A DNA stretch of 64,000 nucleotides from Cyclobacteriaceae bacterium (lineage in GTDB: Bacteria; Bacteroidota; Bacteroidia; Cytophagales; Cyclobacteriaceae), in the NCBI GenBank assembly GCA_020436165.1, contig JAGQYI010000026.1, forward strand, positions 1 to 64,000, given 5' to 3'. Shown here piece after piece: positions 44,372 to 54,155 of the stretch. Position numbers and translations under genes: made by a program. The notes beneath the pieces were generated by a model. That model was not told the origin of the DNA. It did no database searches and saw only the letters and a list, made by a program, of their open reading frames with translations. The stretch's first letter is position 1; each line of letters starts with the position of its first letter.

Positions 44372-47074
44372 TTAAAATCTAAGAGTAAAACCAAAGTTTA
44401 TATTTCTAGGTAAACCTAAGAATACTTCTGCATCATCAGCAGAGTGATCATCATTGTATGAGTTAAAAGAACTATTATCTATTGCATCTTGAACATATAC
44501 ATCATCCATTAAGTTGAAGACATGGGCAAAGATTTGAAGATCGGCTTTTTCTGTCCTTAATGGTAACGTGTAGAAAGCGTGTAGATCAACAACATCATAG
44601 TTAGGAACTTGCCATGATTGAGTTCTATCATTTTCATCTGTTCTGCTTACTGGATCAAACTCAGAATAATACTTGGTGTAATACCTGTAGTCAAGTTTAA
44701 GTGAGAAAGCTTTAACAGGTGTGAAAGTGGCTGAAAGTGCTAATTGATTTTGAGGAGCATCACCAACTTTCAATCCTGAAATATATAGATTTACATCTTG
44801 TTGCGTTATGTTGTTGTTTGTGTCGTAAGTGGTAAATCTTGAGCTAACATCATTATCATATTGCCAGTTAGCAAAAGACAATCCACCATCAACTCTTAAC
44901 ATTTTCCCAAATTGATAAGAACCTTCAATTTCAAGACCGCCATGTGTTTGACTTAAGCCACTAATGAAAATAAGTGTTTCATTGCCGCTTTGATCAACTC
45001 TTGTTCTTGTAAGTGTTCTATCTTTCCAATTAGTATTGTAATAGGATACATTCAAAATACTATTTCTAGAAGGTCGGTAAGAGATACCTGCTTCGTAAGT
45101 TAAGAATTTTTCATTCAAAGGGTCATAAGTTGTTCCATCAGTATCATTTATTGCTGCATCAAAAATTGGGTTTTTAGCAATATACCCGGCATTCAAATAA
45201 GCATTAAATGTTGAATTAAATTTATAAGTGAAACCACCTTTAACTTGATATCCAGGTAACCCCTTGTTCTCAGCAGTTAATTCATTACCATCGTTACCTT
45301 TGACAAAATGATTGGTATAACCGTAACCTACCATAGTATAACCTGCCATTAAGAAAGCCCCAATTTTATCAGTAGTGTACTCTCCCTGACCATAGAAACC
45401 TAACCAATTAACTGTATTAGTATTAAAATAGTTAACTTTTCCTCCAAGTCCTTTCCTATATTGCCACTCTTCTGTTTCGAACTCGTTACCTGTATATCTG
45501 TAATAATCACCACCCAAAAGGTCTCTTACCTCTCTGTAATGTTCTATCTTTGCAGTTCTATAGTCAATGCCTGCTTGAAATTTCAAATTATCACTTGGTT
45601 CATAAAATAGTTTAGAAATGGCTCCCAATGTCCATTGATTATTTACACTGTTTCTCAAAATGCCGGTTGATGCATTAAGACCACTACCATCATCGTTAGC
45701 CTGATTTTGTAGAATTTCCGCATCCCAGTTTCTTCTTCCCATTCCTTGATATGAATAATCTGCACTTACACTTCCATAAGTACCGGATCCACCTCCACGG
45801 CCACCTGAGTAGTATGCAATTGTTGTCCATTGCATTTTGTCATTGATCGTATTGTAATAGTTAATATTTAATTGTGGCTTATGAAAATAGTTTTCTCTTT
45901 CCATAATGTAACCATCAGTTAATCTGGCTTTTGAATATTTTCCACCATACATAGTGTAATATTGATTTTCATTGTAAGGAACGGTAACTTTATTATAGTT
46001 TTGATTAAAGTTTCTACCAGCTTCCTTATATTGTGCAAAAGCACCTCTGTCATAATCATCTAAAGAAGCAGCATAGTTGTAAGAATAACGAGCTATGTTC
46101 TGCATGTATAAGTTTTGACCATGAAACTGGGGAGCACCTATTAAGAAGCCTTCCAATTTATTATTCTTATTGATTTGATAAGACATTCCAAGGTAATAAG
46201 CAAGAGCATCAGTATACGTTCCTTCATAAAAGCCATCTCCTGATTTTTTAGCCAAAGTTGCTGAAACAGCGAATTTGTCATTCATCAAACCGGAGTTATA
46301 TGTAACGGTAGTTTTTTTGAAGTTCCAACTTCCAAACTCTTGTTTTAAATAAACGCCTTGAGTTTTACCTGCGGGATCTGTAATAATATTCATTGTACCT
46401 CCAATAGATGGGGTAGCCAAATTAACAGGGCTTGTACCTCTTTGTATTTGGATAGAAGAAGCAGCGTCACCAAGACCATCCCAATTTGACCAGTAAACCC
46501 AGCCATTTTCCATATCATTGACAGGAACACCATTTATCATGATTGCAACATTACGCTGATTAAAACCCCTAACGTTCAATCGAGAGTCTCCTGCTCCACC
46601 ACCAGCATTTGTTGAATAAAAGCTTGGAGTTAAATTTAATGCAGCTGGAAGATCTCTTGAACCAAGACTTTCTTGAATTGCTGCTTTTTTAACATCTGAG
46701 AACGTAAATGGAGTTTCGGCAGTCGTTCTGGATGCTATAATCTCAAGTTCATCAAGACCAATTGTGCTAGAGCCTAAAGAAACATTGCCCATATTAACTG
46801 TTTTACCAGCAACAACAGTCACTTTTTCATCAATTGGTTCATAGCCAACATAAGAAATATTAACAGTTACTGTTCCAGCCTGCACATTTTCTATGGTAAA
46901 GTATCCATCTACATCGGTAGTGGCTCCTTGCGTTGTGCCTTTTATTACAGCGTTTGCTCCAATTAGAGCTTCATTTGTATCCTGATCAAGAATGCGCCCC
47001 TTGATCGTTCCTGTCTGGGCAAGAGCAAATGTGCCCAGTGCCATTAAGCAGACAATCAGTAGATTTCTCTTCAT
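44372..47074 (-). CDS. TonB-dependent receptor with CarboxypepD_reg-like domain
   Basis: This outer-membrane receptor of about 900 aa has a signal peptide (MKRNLLIVCLMALGTFALAQ). A CarboxypepD_reg-like Ig domain (GTIKGRILDQDTNEALIGANAVIKGT), a plug domain (SRLNVRGFNQRNVAIMINGVPV) and a 22-strand barrel ending NFGFTLRF follow. The ATG at 47074 is preferred; the upstream in-frame ATG at 47146 would place 24 residues before the signal peptide. There is no SusD partner, so the ligand may be a metal complex, vitamin or peptide rather than a polysaccharide. It is divergent from an exported M14 peptidase. Confidence 0.93.
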   Translation of the reverse strand: MKRNLLIVCLMALGTFALAQTGTIKGRILDQDTNEALIGANAVIKGTTQGATTDVDGYFTIENVQAGTVTVNISYVGYEPIDEKVTVVAGKTVNMGNVSLGSSTIGLDELEIIASRTTAETPFTFSDVKKAAIQESLGSRDLPAALNLTPSFYSTNAGGGAGDSRLNVRGFNQRNVAIMINGVPVNDMENGWVYWSNWDGLGDAASSIQIQRGTSPVNLATPSIGGTMNIITDPAGKTQGVYLKQEFGSWNFKKTTVTYNSGLMNDKFAVSATLAKKSGDGFYEGTYTDALAYYLGMSYQINKNNKLEGFLIGAPQFHGQNLYMQNIARYSYNYAASLDDYDRGAFAQYKEAGRNFNQNYNKVTVPYNENQYYTMYGGKYSKARLTDGYIMERENYFHKPQLNINYYNTINDKMQWTTIAYYSGGRGGGSGTYGSVSADYSYQGMGRRNWDAEILQNQANDDGSGLNASTGILRNSVNNQWTLGAISKLFYEPSDNLKFQAGIDYRTAKIEHYREVRDLLGGDYYRYTGNEFETEEWQYRKGLGGKVNYFNTNTVNWLGFYGQGEYTTDKIGAFLMAGYTMVGYGYTNHFVKGNDGNELTAENKGLPGYQVKGGFTYKFNSTFNAYLNAGYIAKNPIFDAAINDTDGTTYDPLNEKFLTYEAGISYRPSRNSILNVSYYNTNWKDRTLTRTRVDQSGNETLIFISGLSQTHGGLEIEGSYQFGKMLRVDGGLSFANWQYDNDVSSRFTTYDTNNNITQQDVNLYISGLKVGDAPQNQLALSATFTPVKAFSLKLDYRYYTKYYSEFDPVSRTDENDRTQSWQVPNYDVVDLHAFYTLPLRTEKADLQIFAHVFNLMDDVYVQDAIDNSSFNSYNDDHSADDAEVFLGLPRNINFGFTLRF

Positions 47075-47416
47075 GTTTATTAGTTTAAAGTTAAAATATG
47101 TGTGATGTGAAATTGTTGCAAAAGTAGGTTTAGCGGTTAGGTTCATCTATGGTTTTATGTTATCGTTTGTATATCTGTTAGCGAGGGATAATAACATAAA
47201 CTTAATATACAGGCAACCTTAAAAAATCAAGTGCAAGTAAGTAAAAAAATATGTCCCTACAAAACTGATAATCAGAAAAAAGTAGGATAAATTTTTATCT
47301 TCATGTTTGATGTCGATTTAGTTTAAAAAAAATGTGGTTTCGTTATGCGAGCGGTCTATGAATAGTTGGTTTATTCTGTTAGTTTTAACCAACCGTTTAA
47401 CCCAATTTTCTACCGC
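47075..47416. other. 342-bp divergent intergenic region, TonB receptor / M14 peptidase
   Basis: The gap holds no gene I can support. It is very AT-rich. It contains the receptor's -7 box near 47119, a 10-bp inverted repeat (47154-47163 with 47191-47200), and two short palindromes, CTGATAATCAG (47265-47275) and GATAAATTTTTATC near 47287. I cannot place the peptidase gene's promoter with confidence. Confidence 0.6.
47119..47126 (-). promoter_or_regulatory. putative -7 box of the TonB receptor gene (TACTTTTG)
   Basis: The minus strand reads TACTTTTG, a full match to TAnnTTTG, with an inferred leader of about 38 nt. No -33 TTG at the usual distance. Confidence 0.45.
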
Positions 47417-49948
47417 ATGAAACGTACACTTTTTTTAGCTGCTTGCATGGTTTTGATAAATCTGTTTGTCAGAGCCCAAACTGATCTTTCTTTAACTTAT
47501 TATTTCAAAGAAGAAGTTCAATTTGATTCGTCCGTTCCAACCCCTGAAGAAGTGCTTGGGTTCCAGGTAGGAGAATGGCATGTTAGCCATGATAAACTGG
47601 TTGAATATATGAAAGCTGTGGCCAGTGCTTCTGAGAGGGTTTCGCTTGAGGTTACAGGTTATACGTATGAGCACAGGCCGCTTTTATTGCTCACTATAAC
47701 TAATGCTGAAAATCGCAGAAATTTAGAGCGGATAAAAAAAGATCATATTTCATTAACAGACCCCTCAGTTTCAAATAAGATAAACATAGAAGATATGCCT
47801 GTTGTGGTTTGGTTGGGGCACAGTATTCATGGTAACGAAGCAAGTGGGAGCAATGCTTCTTTGCTGATGATTTACTACCTGGCAGCAGCACAAGGTGATG
47901 AAATTGATGAACTGTTAAAGAACGCAGTTATCTTATTTGACCCTTCTTACAATCCTGATGGGTTAAACAGATTCGCTAGCTGGGTTAATAGTCACAAAAG
48001 CAAAATCCTTGACCCGAACAGCAGCAGCCTCGAACACAATGAGGCTTGGCCAAGAGGCAGGACAAATCACTATTGGTTTGATGTAAATAGGGACTGGCTT
48101 CCTGTGCAGCAGCCGGAAACAAAAGCCAGAATTACTAAATTTTATGAGTGGAGGCCCAATATTTTAACCGACCAACATGAGATGGGCACCAATGGAACCT
48201 ATTTTTTCCAGCCGGGAATTCCAACCCGTAACAATCCTTATGTTCCTGCCAAAGGCGTGGAACTTACAACCAAGATTGCTCAATACCATGCCAAGGCAAT
48301 GGATAAAATAGGATCGCTTTACTATACAGAAGAAAGTTATGATGACTACTACCCCGGCAAGGGTTCTACATTTCCTGACCTGAATGGCTCTATTGGTATT
48401 TTGTTCGAGCAAGCCAGCGCCAGAGGTCACGTACAGGAAAGTGATAATGGTCCTTTAACCTTTCCGTTTGCTATAAGAAATCATGTAACCACAAGCCTTT
48501 CAACCCTGCAAGCCGCTATCGCGTTACGTAAGGAGTTGCTTATATATCAGCGTGATTTCTATACAGGTGCGGCTAATCTGGCCTCCAATGATTATGTAAA
48601 AGCGTATATTTTTTCAGGTAGTGATGATTACAATAAAACACATGCGTTTTTTCAAATATTGGGAAAACACCACATTCAGGTAAATTCTATAGATAACAGT
48701 TATTCAAAATTTCAGCAAGACAAAAGTTATGTAGTGTCTTTGAACCAGCCACAATATCGTCTTATAAAAACCATTTTCGAGAAAAACACTTCATTTGAAG
48801 ACAGCTTATTCTATGACGTTTCTGCCTGGACTCTGCCTTTGGCTTTTGGATTGGCTTATGAGGAACTGGACGCAAAGCAACTTTCAAGAATAAAAATAGG
48901 GCAAACGATTACAGATGTTAGCTTACCTCAGCTAAAAGTAGAGCGCTCGCAGTATGGATATTTACTTTTATGGGATGATTACCTGGCACCAGCCGCACTC
49001 AATGAGATACAAGAAGCTGGCATTCGCACAAAGTTAGCTACTCATGCATTTAGGTTGAATAATGAAGCATACAAGCCAGGAACAATATTGGTTCCTTTAC
49101 AAAACCAAATAAAGTCAGAGGAAGAGATTTATAAGTTGGTTTTTCAGGTTTCAGAAAAATATCATGTTCGGATAGATGGTGTTGATTCGGGAAATGCAAA
49201 TGGGGTTCGTTTGGGTAGCCCTTCCTTTGAGCTTTTGGAGAAAAGGAACATTGTTGTTGTGGCGGGTGATGGACTGAGCTCCTACGAAGTGGGAGAGGTA
49301 TGGCATTTATTTGATCAGCGAATGGATGTACCCATGAGCCTGGTTTCAATTGACGTTCTAAACAGAGACAACCTCGGTAAATACAATACCATGGTAATGG
49401 TAAATGGTAATTACAATCGTTTGGATGCCAACAAATTAAGGGACTGGGTAGCTAAAGGTGGCCTTATTGTGGCAACAAAAAGTGCAGGGAAGTGGTTGGC
49501 TGACCAAAAGATTTCTAATGTTCATTACTTAGAGAACAAGCCAGATAGCACTGTACAAAGGCCTTATGAACTAATGGATAGGTACGAGGGAGCCCAGGTT
49601 ATTGGCGGTGCCATTTTTGCAACTGAAGTTGATCGAACAAATCCATTGCTTTATGGCCTTAATTCAAGTTCAGTACCAGTTTTTAGAAACAGTACTTTGA
49701 TGATGGAGCGAGCTAAAAACGCCTATGCCAATCCAATAGTGTACACAGGCAATCCCCTTTTGAGTGGTTATATATCGAAAGAAAACCTTCAAAGATTGAG
49801 AAATACAGCTGCTGTGCAGATTGACTCAATGGGTAAGGGCAAGATCATAACTTTTACAGACAACCCTAACTTTAGGGAGTTCTGGTATGGCACTAATCGA
49901 CTTTTCTTAAATGCTGTATTTTTTGGTAGTGTGATTAGAACCCGTTAA
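47417..49948 (+). CDS. large secreted M14-family zinc carboxypeptidase
   Basis: This exported protein of about 843 aa has a signal peptide ending LFVRAQ. Its M14 domain shows zinc ligands in GHSIHGNEASGSNAS (H-x-x-E) and LTDQHEMGTNG, the FDVNRDW binding segment, and the probable catalytic Glu in ILFEQASARGHV. The second half includes a Rossmann/GATase1-like portion (VVVAGDGLSSYEVGEVWHLFD, MVMVNGNYNRLDANKLRDWVAKGGLIVA), seen in long Bacteroidota M14 proteins. An in-frame TTG at 47366 is less likely as start. A strong terminator follows, shared with pruA. Confidence 0.9.
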   Translation: MKRTLFLAACMVLINLFVRAQTDLSLTYYFKEEVQFDSSVPTPEEVLGFQVGEWHVSHDKLVEYMKAVASASERVSLEVTGYTYEHRPLLLLTITNAENRRNLERIKKDHISLTDPSVSNKINIEDMPVVVWLGHSIHGNEASGSNASLLMIYYLAAAQGDEIDELLKNAVILFDPSYNPDGLNRFASWVNSHKSKILDPNSSSLEHNEAWPRGRTNHYWFDVNRDWLPVQQPETKARITKFYEWRPNILTDQHEMGTNGTYFFQPGIPTRNNPYVPAKGVELTTKIAQYHAKAMDKIGSLYYTEESYDDYYPGKGSTFPDLNGSIGILFEQASARGHVQESDNGPLTFPFAIRNHVTTSLSTLQAAIALRKELLIYQRDFYTGAANLASNDYVKAYIFSGSDDYNKTHAFFQILGKHHIQVNSIDNSYSKFQQDKSYVVSLNQPQYRLIKTIFEKNTSFEDSLFYDVSAWTLPLAFGLAYEELDAKQLSRIKIGQTITDVSLPQLKVERSQYGYLLLWDDYLAPAALNEIQEAGIRTKLATHAFRLNNEAYKPGTILVPLQNQIKSEEEIYKLVFQVSEKYHVRIDGVDSGNANGVRLGSPSFELLEKRNIVVVAGDGLSSYEVGEVWHLFDQRMDVPMSLVSIDVLNRDNLGKYNTMVMVNGNYNRLDANKLRDWVAKGGLIVATKSAGKWLADQKISNVHYLENKPDSTVQRPYELMDRYEGAQVIGGAIFATEVDRTNPLLYGLNSSSVPVFRNSTLMMERAKNAYANPIVYTGNPLLSGYISKENLQRLRNTAAVQIDSMGKGKIITFTDNPNFREFWYGTNRLFLNAVFFGSVIRTR

Positions 49949-49952
49949 AATT

Positions 49953-49984
49953 AAAAAAGCCCCAACATCAAGTCGGGGCTTTTG
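49953..49984. terminator. bidirectional terminator, M14 peptidase / pruA
   Basis: AGCCCC (49958-49963) pairs with GGGGCT (49975-49980). The stem is extended by flanking A and T tracts on both sides, and the loop is 11 nt. It lies between two convergent stops and can serve both strands. Confidence 0.85.
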
Positions 49985-49990
49985 CTTAAG

Positions 49991-51616
49991 TTATCCCATA
50001 AATGGGTATTTGTAATCTGTAGGTGGCACGAAGGTCTCCTTGATAGTTCTTGGAGAAACCCATCGCATTAAGTTAATAGCAGATCCGGCTTTATCGTTTG
50101 TACCGGAAGCCCTGGAGCCTCCAAATGGTTGCTGCCCAACTACAGCACCCGTAGGTTTGTCGTTAATATAGAAATTACCAGCTGCATTAACTAATCTTTT
50201 GGTAGCCAGGTCGGCAGCATATCTATCTCTTGAGAAAACTGCTCCTGTTAGCGCATAAGGCGATGTTTCGTCTAAAAGACGAAGCGTATCCTCATAATTG
50301 TTCTCATCGTACACATAAATAGTGATAACAGGACCAAATATTTCTTCACACATGGTAGTATACTGAGGGTCTTTGGATTCAAGCACAGTTGGTTCAATGA
50401 AATATCCTTTGGAGTCATCATAGTTTCCACCTGAGATAACCTCAACAACAGGGCTTTTCTTTGCATCGTCAATGTATTTAGCAATTTTGTCAAACGCGCG
50501 CTTATCGATAACGGCATTAAAGAAATTACCAAAATCTTCCACACCACCCATCTTAATATCTTTCAAATTGGCAACCACATATTTTTTAACATCTGGCCAC
50601 AGATTAGATGGAATATATGCTCTTGAGGAAGCTGAACACTTTTGGCCTTGAAACTCGAATGAGCCTCTGGTAATGGCAGTAGCTACTTGTTTTGCATCCG
50701 CTGATCTGTGAGCAATGATAAAGTCTTTACCGCCTGTTTCACCCACAATGCGTGGGTAGGTTTTGTATTTGGAAATATTTGTTCCAATAGTTTTCCATAA
50801 ATGCTGGAAAACACCTGTACTCCCTGTAAAATGAAGTCCCGCAAAATCAGGATGATTGAAAACGATATTACCAGCTACCGGTCCGTCTACAGTAATCATA
50901 TTAATAACACCATCAGGTACGCCTGCTTCTTTAAAAACTTCCATCAATACATTAGCAGAATAAACCTGTGTGTAAGCAGGTTTCCAAACAGCCACATTAC
51001 CCATAAGTGCTGGTGAGGCAGGAAGATTGCCTGCAATGGAAGTAAAGTTGAAAGGAGTAATAGCAAATACAAATCCCTCCAATGGCCTGTATTCCAATCG
51101 ATTCCAAATACCTGGCGCAGATTCCGGCTGTTCTTTGTATATATCAGTCATGTATTTTACATTGAACCGCAAAAAGTCTATAAACTCACAAGCAGCATCA
51201 ATTTCTGCCTGAAACGCATTTTTGGATTGCCCAAGCATAGTGGCAGCATTCAATTTGGCTCTGTAAGGGCCGGCAATAAGATCGGCAGCTTTCAAGAAAA
51301 TGCTTGCGCGCTGTTCCCATGGCAGTGAGGCCCATTGCTCCCTGGCATTAAGAGCAGCTTTAATGGCTTGCTCTACATGTTGAGCATCTCCTTCATGAAA
51401 ATGTCCCAACACATGTTTGTGATCGTGCGGAGGGTTTATCTCGATTTTGTTCCCGGTGCGAACCTCCTCGCCACCAATATACATTGGGATATCAACCTGC
51501 GTATTACGCAATTCTTTTAAAGTTCTTTGTAATTCTTCTCGCTCAGGAGTACCCGGAGCGTATGACTTAACCGGCTCGTTTTTGGGAACCGGAACATTAA
51601 AAAATCCGTTAGACAT
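49991..51616 (-). CDS. pruA: L-glutamate gamma-semialdehyde (P5C) dehydrogenase
   Basis: This 541-aa NAD-dependent dehydrogenase turns glutamate semialdehyde into glutamate in proline and arginine breakdown. Visible are the catalytic EtGGKDF segment (VGETGGKDFIIAH), the nucleophile Cys in FEFQGQKCSASSRAY, the FTGSTGVF cofactor loop and the C-terminal GAVVGQQPFGGSRASGTNDKAG. The length matches the monofunctional long P5CDH of Bacteroidota, without a PutA proline dehydrogenase domain. It stands alone. A TAnnTTTG box lies just upstream. Confidence 0.95.
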   Translation of the reverse strand: MSNGFFNVPVPKNEPVKSYAPGTPEREELQRTLKELRNTQVDIPMYIGGEEVRTGNKIEINPPHDHKHVLGHFHEGDAQHVEQAIKAALNAREQWASLPWEQRASIFLKAADLIAGPYRAKLNAATMLGQSKNAFQAEIDAACEFIDFLRFNVKYMTDIYKEQPESAPGIWNRLEYRPLEGFVFAITPFNFTSIAGNLPASPALMGNVAVWKPAYTQVYSANVLMEVFKEAGVPDGVINMITVDGPVAGNIVFNHPDFAGLHFTGSTGVFQHLWKTIGTNISKYKTYPRIVGETGGKDFIIAHRSADAKQVATAITRGSFEFQGQKCSASSRAYIPSNLWPDVKKYVVANLKDIKMGGVEDFGNFFNAVIDKRAFDKIAKYIDDAKKSPVVEVISGGNYDDSKGYFIEPTVLESKDPQYTTMCEEIFGPVITIYVYDENNYEDTLRLLDETSPYALTGAVFSRDRYAADLATKRLVNAAGNFYINDKPTGAVVGQQPFGGSRASGTNDKAGSAINLMRWVSPRTIKETFVPPTDYKYPFMG

Positions 51617-51636
51617 AACTCGATTATTTTTGACTG

Positions 51637-51644
51637 CAAAGGTA
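51637..51644 (-). promoter_or_regulatory. putative -7 box of pruA (TACCTTTG)
   Basis: The minus strand reads TACCTTTG, a full match to TAnnTTTG, with an inferred leader of about 16 nt. No well-spaced -33 TTG. Confidence 0.4.
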
Positions 51645-51809
51645 CATTTTTAAGCCTAAAGCGGAGAGGTTATATGGCAATAATTAGGAAAGCGTACTGT
51701 CATCGAAAACCTTACGTTTTTGTTAATTTGTTCGCTTATTTATTAGTTGATGCTTGTTAAAGTGTTTACTTCTTTTTTTGTTATTAACTTAACACCGCAA
51801 ATAATTCTA

Positions 51810-54155
51810 ATGCTTTACAAAAGAATATTTATACTATTTATTGGGCTTTTATTAGGGTCTGTCGCTTTTGGGCAAACATATAAAGTCGGCATTTACGACA
51901 ATCCACCTATGGTGTACATGGGCGAAGACGGTAAACCCACAGGTTTTTTCGTTGAGCTTTTAGAACACATAGCTCAGCTGAATGGGTGGAAGCTGGAGTA
52001 TGACACTTGTAGTTTTGCTGAGTGCAGAGATAAGTTGTTAAACGATCAAATAGATATATTGCCTGACTTTGGGCATTCAGCTGCAAGAGATTCACTTTTT
52101 TACTTTAATCAAACGCCAGTTATTTCAACATGGGCAGAAATTTACTATGCTGATAACCGCTCAACTCCTATAAATGACATTATGAGCCTGGAAGGGCTTA
52201 GAATAGCGTCTCTGGATGGCGACTATTTTTCCGAAAATGGTAGCACTGGCCTGTTAGATATTTGTAAGGAGTTAGGTATAAATATAGACTTATATCGGGT
52301 TGAGTCGTATCCTGAGGCAATGCGTCTGGTTGAAAAAGGAGTGGTAGATGCAGCTCTTGTTTCAAAGGTATTTGGAGATTACAATGCGCACAATTTTGAT
52401 GTAAAAAGAAGTGAAGTAATGATTTCGCATCTTAGCTTACGTTACGGTTTATCCAAAATGTGCCCTCATGCAAAAGAAATTCAACATACCGTGGATGATG
52501 AATTAAGAAGATTGATCAGTGATGAGAGCTCGATGTATTATAAGTTGAAAGAAAAGTATTTTATTGGGGCTCCTGCTACCATTATTCCCAAATGGCTGTG
52601 GGAGATCGTCCTAACATTACTTATGGTAGTAGCTGCATTGATTGTGGCAAGTATGCTTTTACGTTACCAGGTGGAACGCAGAACACACCAGCTAAAAATG
52701 GCCAACCGGAATTTGAGGGCTTCTGAACAGGAAGCCAGATTGGCGTTAAATACTATTGAAGCATCTAAAGACCTGGCCTTTTGGAGTAGGCCAGGCAGAG
52801 GTTTTATTCGTGTGAATAATACAACGCTTGAGGTGCTGGGTTATACCAAAGAAGAAATGCTGGCGCTTCCGGTAACCAAACTTGTTCCCGAAGAATTGCA
52901 GGAAGATTTTCAAAAAAGGTTAAGACTGGCAAATGATAACAACCCTCATATAAGATTTGAAAGTGAAATCATAAAAAAGTCCGGTGAGAGATTTCCAGTA
53001 GAAGTAAGCCTGGATCAATTTGATTTTGAGGGAGTCACATATATATGTGGTTTTGCTCGAGATATCACAGAGCGAAAACTAGCTTTCAGGCAACGCCAAG
53101 AGTTAATGGCACACCTGGAGGATAGGAATAAAGAGCTTAACTGCTTGTATGCGGTATCTAAACTTATTTCCGATGAACATAACTCTATCGAATCTATTTT
53201 GCAGGAGGCGGCAGAGTTGATACCTAAATCGTGGCAGTACTCAGATATTGCCTGCTCAAGGATTAAGTGCAGCTTTGGTGAATTTGTCTCTGCAAATTTT
53301 GGTGAATCTGAGTGGAAATTGGTGGCCCCGATTACTACCAACAAGGAAGATTCAGGTACTATTGAGGTGTTTTATTCCGAAAAGCGGCCGGAACGGTTTG
53401 AAGGTCCTTTTTTGGAGGAAGAACGAAATCTAATTGATGCATTGGGAGAATTGCTCGGGAATATGCTAAATGTTAAAGGAGCTGAGCAGAAGATAATAGC
53501 GACTATAATGGATACGGAGGATCAGGAGCGTAAAAGAATTTCAAAAGAAATTCATGACTCATTGGGTCAAACGCTCTCTGCAATAGCGTTGAATATGGAT
53601 ATGGTCGACAAGGAAATTGATTTGCTCAGTGAAAAGCAACAGGAGCGTTTCAAGAAAGTGGCCACTTTGGTAAATGATGCTGTTGTAGAAAGTAGAAATA
53701 TTGCACATAATCTAATGCCTTCTACCTTAAATGATTTTGGGTACTCGCTTGCCGTAGAAAATATGATTGATTCGCTGGAGGGTGCAACAGACATTCAATT
53801 CAAATTCTATTCAAATTATGAGCCTGATCTGTTGGATCAAACAGTAGAACTGGGCTTATACAGAATTACACAAGAAGCCGTTAATAACAGTATCAAGCAT
53901 TCGGATGCTAAATCTATAACCATTCAGTTGATGTGCTATCCGGATATGGTAATTCTTACAATTGAGGACGATGGCAAAGGGTTTGATCCTAAAAATACCG
54001 ATGAAATAAGTAGATTTGGTTTGAACAGTATGGAGAACAGGGCGCGCTCGATAAATGCTGAATTTAGTATTGACAGTGAATTAGGAAAGGGAACTGTTGT
54101 AACTTTGCAAATGCACCTCAAACAAAATAAAAAGGATGAAAATACTGATAGTTGA
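51810..54155 (+). CDS. sensor histidine kinase with periplasmic solute-binding, PAS and GAF-like domains
   Basis: The 781-aa protein has a signal sequence (ends SVAFGQT), a periplasmic SBP_bac_3 domain (about 22-265), one membrane helix (about 278-302), a PAS domain (about 325-445), a GAF-like region (about 460-565) and a NarX-type HisKA_3/HATPase kinase. The phospho-His lies in SKEIHDSLGQT (His codon at 53553); the N-box is RITQEAVNNSIKHS and the G-box IEDDGKGFD. The ATG at 51810 puts the signal peptide at the N-terminus; the ATG at 51747 adds 21 residues. It overlaps its response regulator gene by 20 bp. It probably senses an amino-acid-like ligand. Confidence 0.92.
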   Translation: MLYKRIFILFIGLLLGSVAFGQTYKVGIYDNPPMVYMGEDGKPTGFFVELLEHIAQLNGWKLEYDTCSFAECRDKLLNDQIDILPDFGHSAARDSLFYFNQTPVISTWAEIYYADNRSTPINDIMSLEGLRIASLDGDYFSENGSTGLLDICKELGINIDLYRVESYPEAMRLVEKGVVDAALVSKVFGDYNAHNFDVKRSEVMISHLSLRYGLSKMCPHAKEIQHTVDDELRRLISDESSMYYKLKEKYFIGAPATIIPKWLWEIVLTLLMVVAALIVASMLLRYQVERRTHQLKMANRNLRASEQEARLALNTIEASKDLAFWSRPGRGFIRVNNTTLEVLGYTKEEMLALPVTKLVPEELQEDFQKRLRLANDNNPHIRFESEIIKKSGERFPVEVSLDQFDFEGVTYICGFARDITERKLAFRQRQELMAHLEDRNKELNCLYAVSKLISDEHNSIESILQEAAELIPKSWQYSDIACSRIKCSFGEFVSANFGESEWKLVAPITTNKEDSGTIEVFYSEKRPERFEGPFLEEERNLIDALGELLGNMLNVKGAEQKIIATIMDTEDQERKRISKEIHDSLGQTLSAIALNMDMVDKEIDLLSEKQQERFKKVATLVNDAVVESRNIAHNLMPSTLNDFGYSLAVENMIDSLEGATDIQFKFYSNYEPDLLDQTVELGLYRITQEAVNNSIKHSDAKSITIQLMCYPDMVILTIEDDGKGFDPKNTDEISRFGLNSMENRARSINAEFSIDSELGKGTVVTLQMHLKQNKKDENTDS

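Noticed and set aside
47265-47275. Palindrome CTGATAATCAG in the TonB/M14 gap
   Set aside because: Five-base arms in AT-rich DNA are expected by chance; reported only as part of the region description.
51747-51809. Upstream ATG for the sensor kinase
   Set aside because: It would place 21 extra residues before an otherwise well-formed signal peptide, so the ATG at 51810 is preferred.
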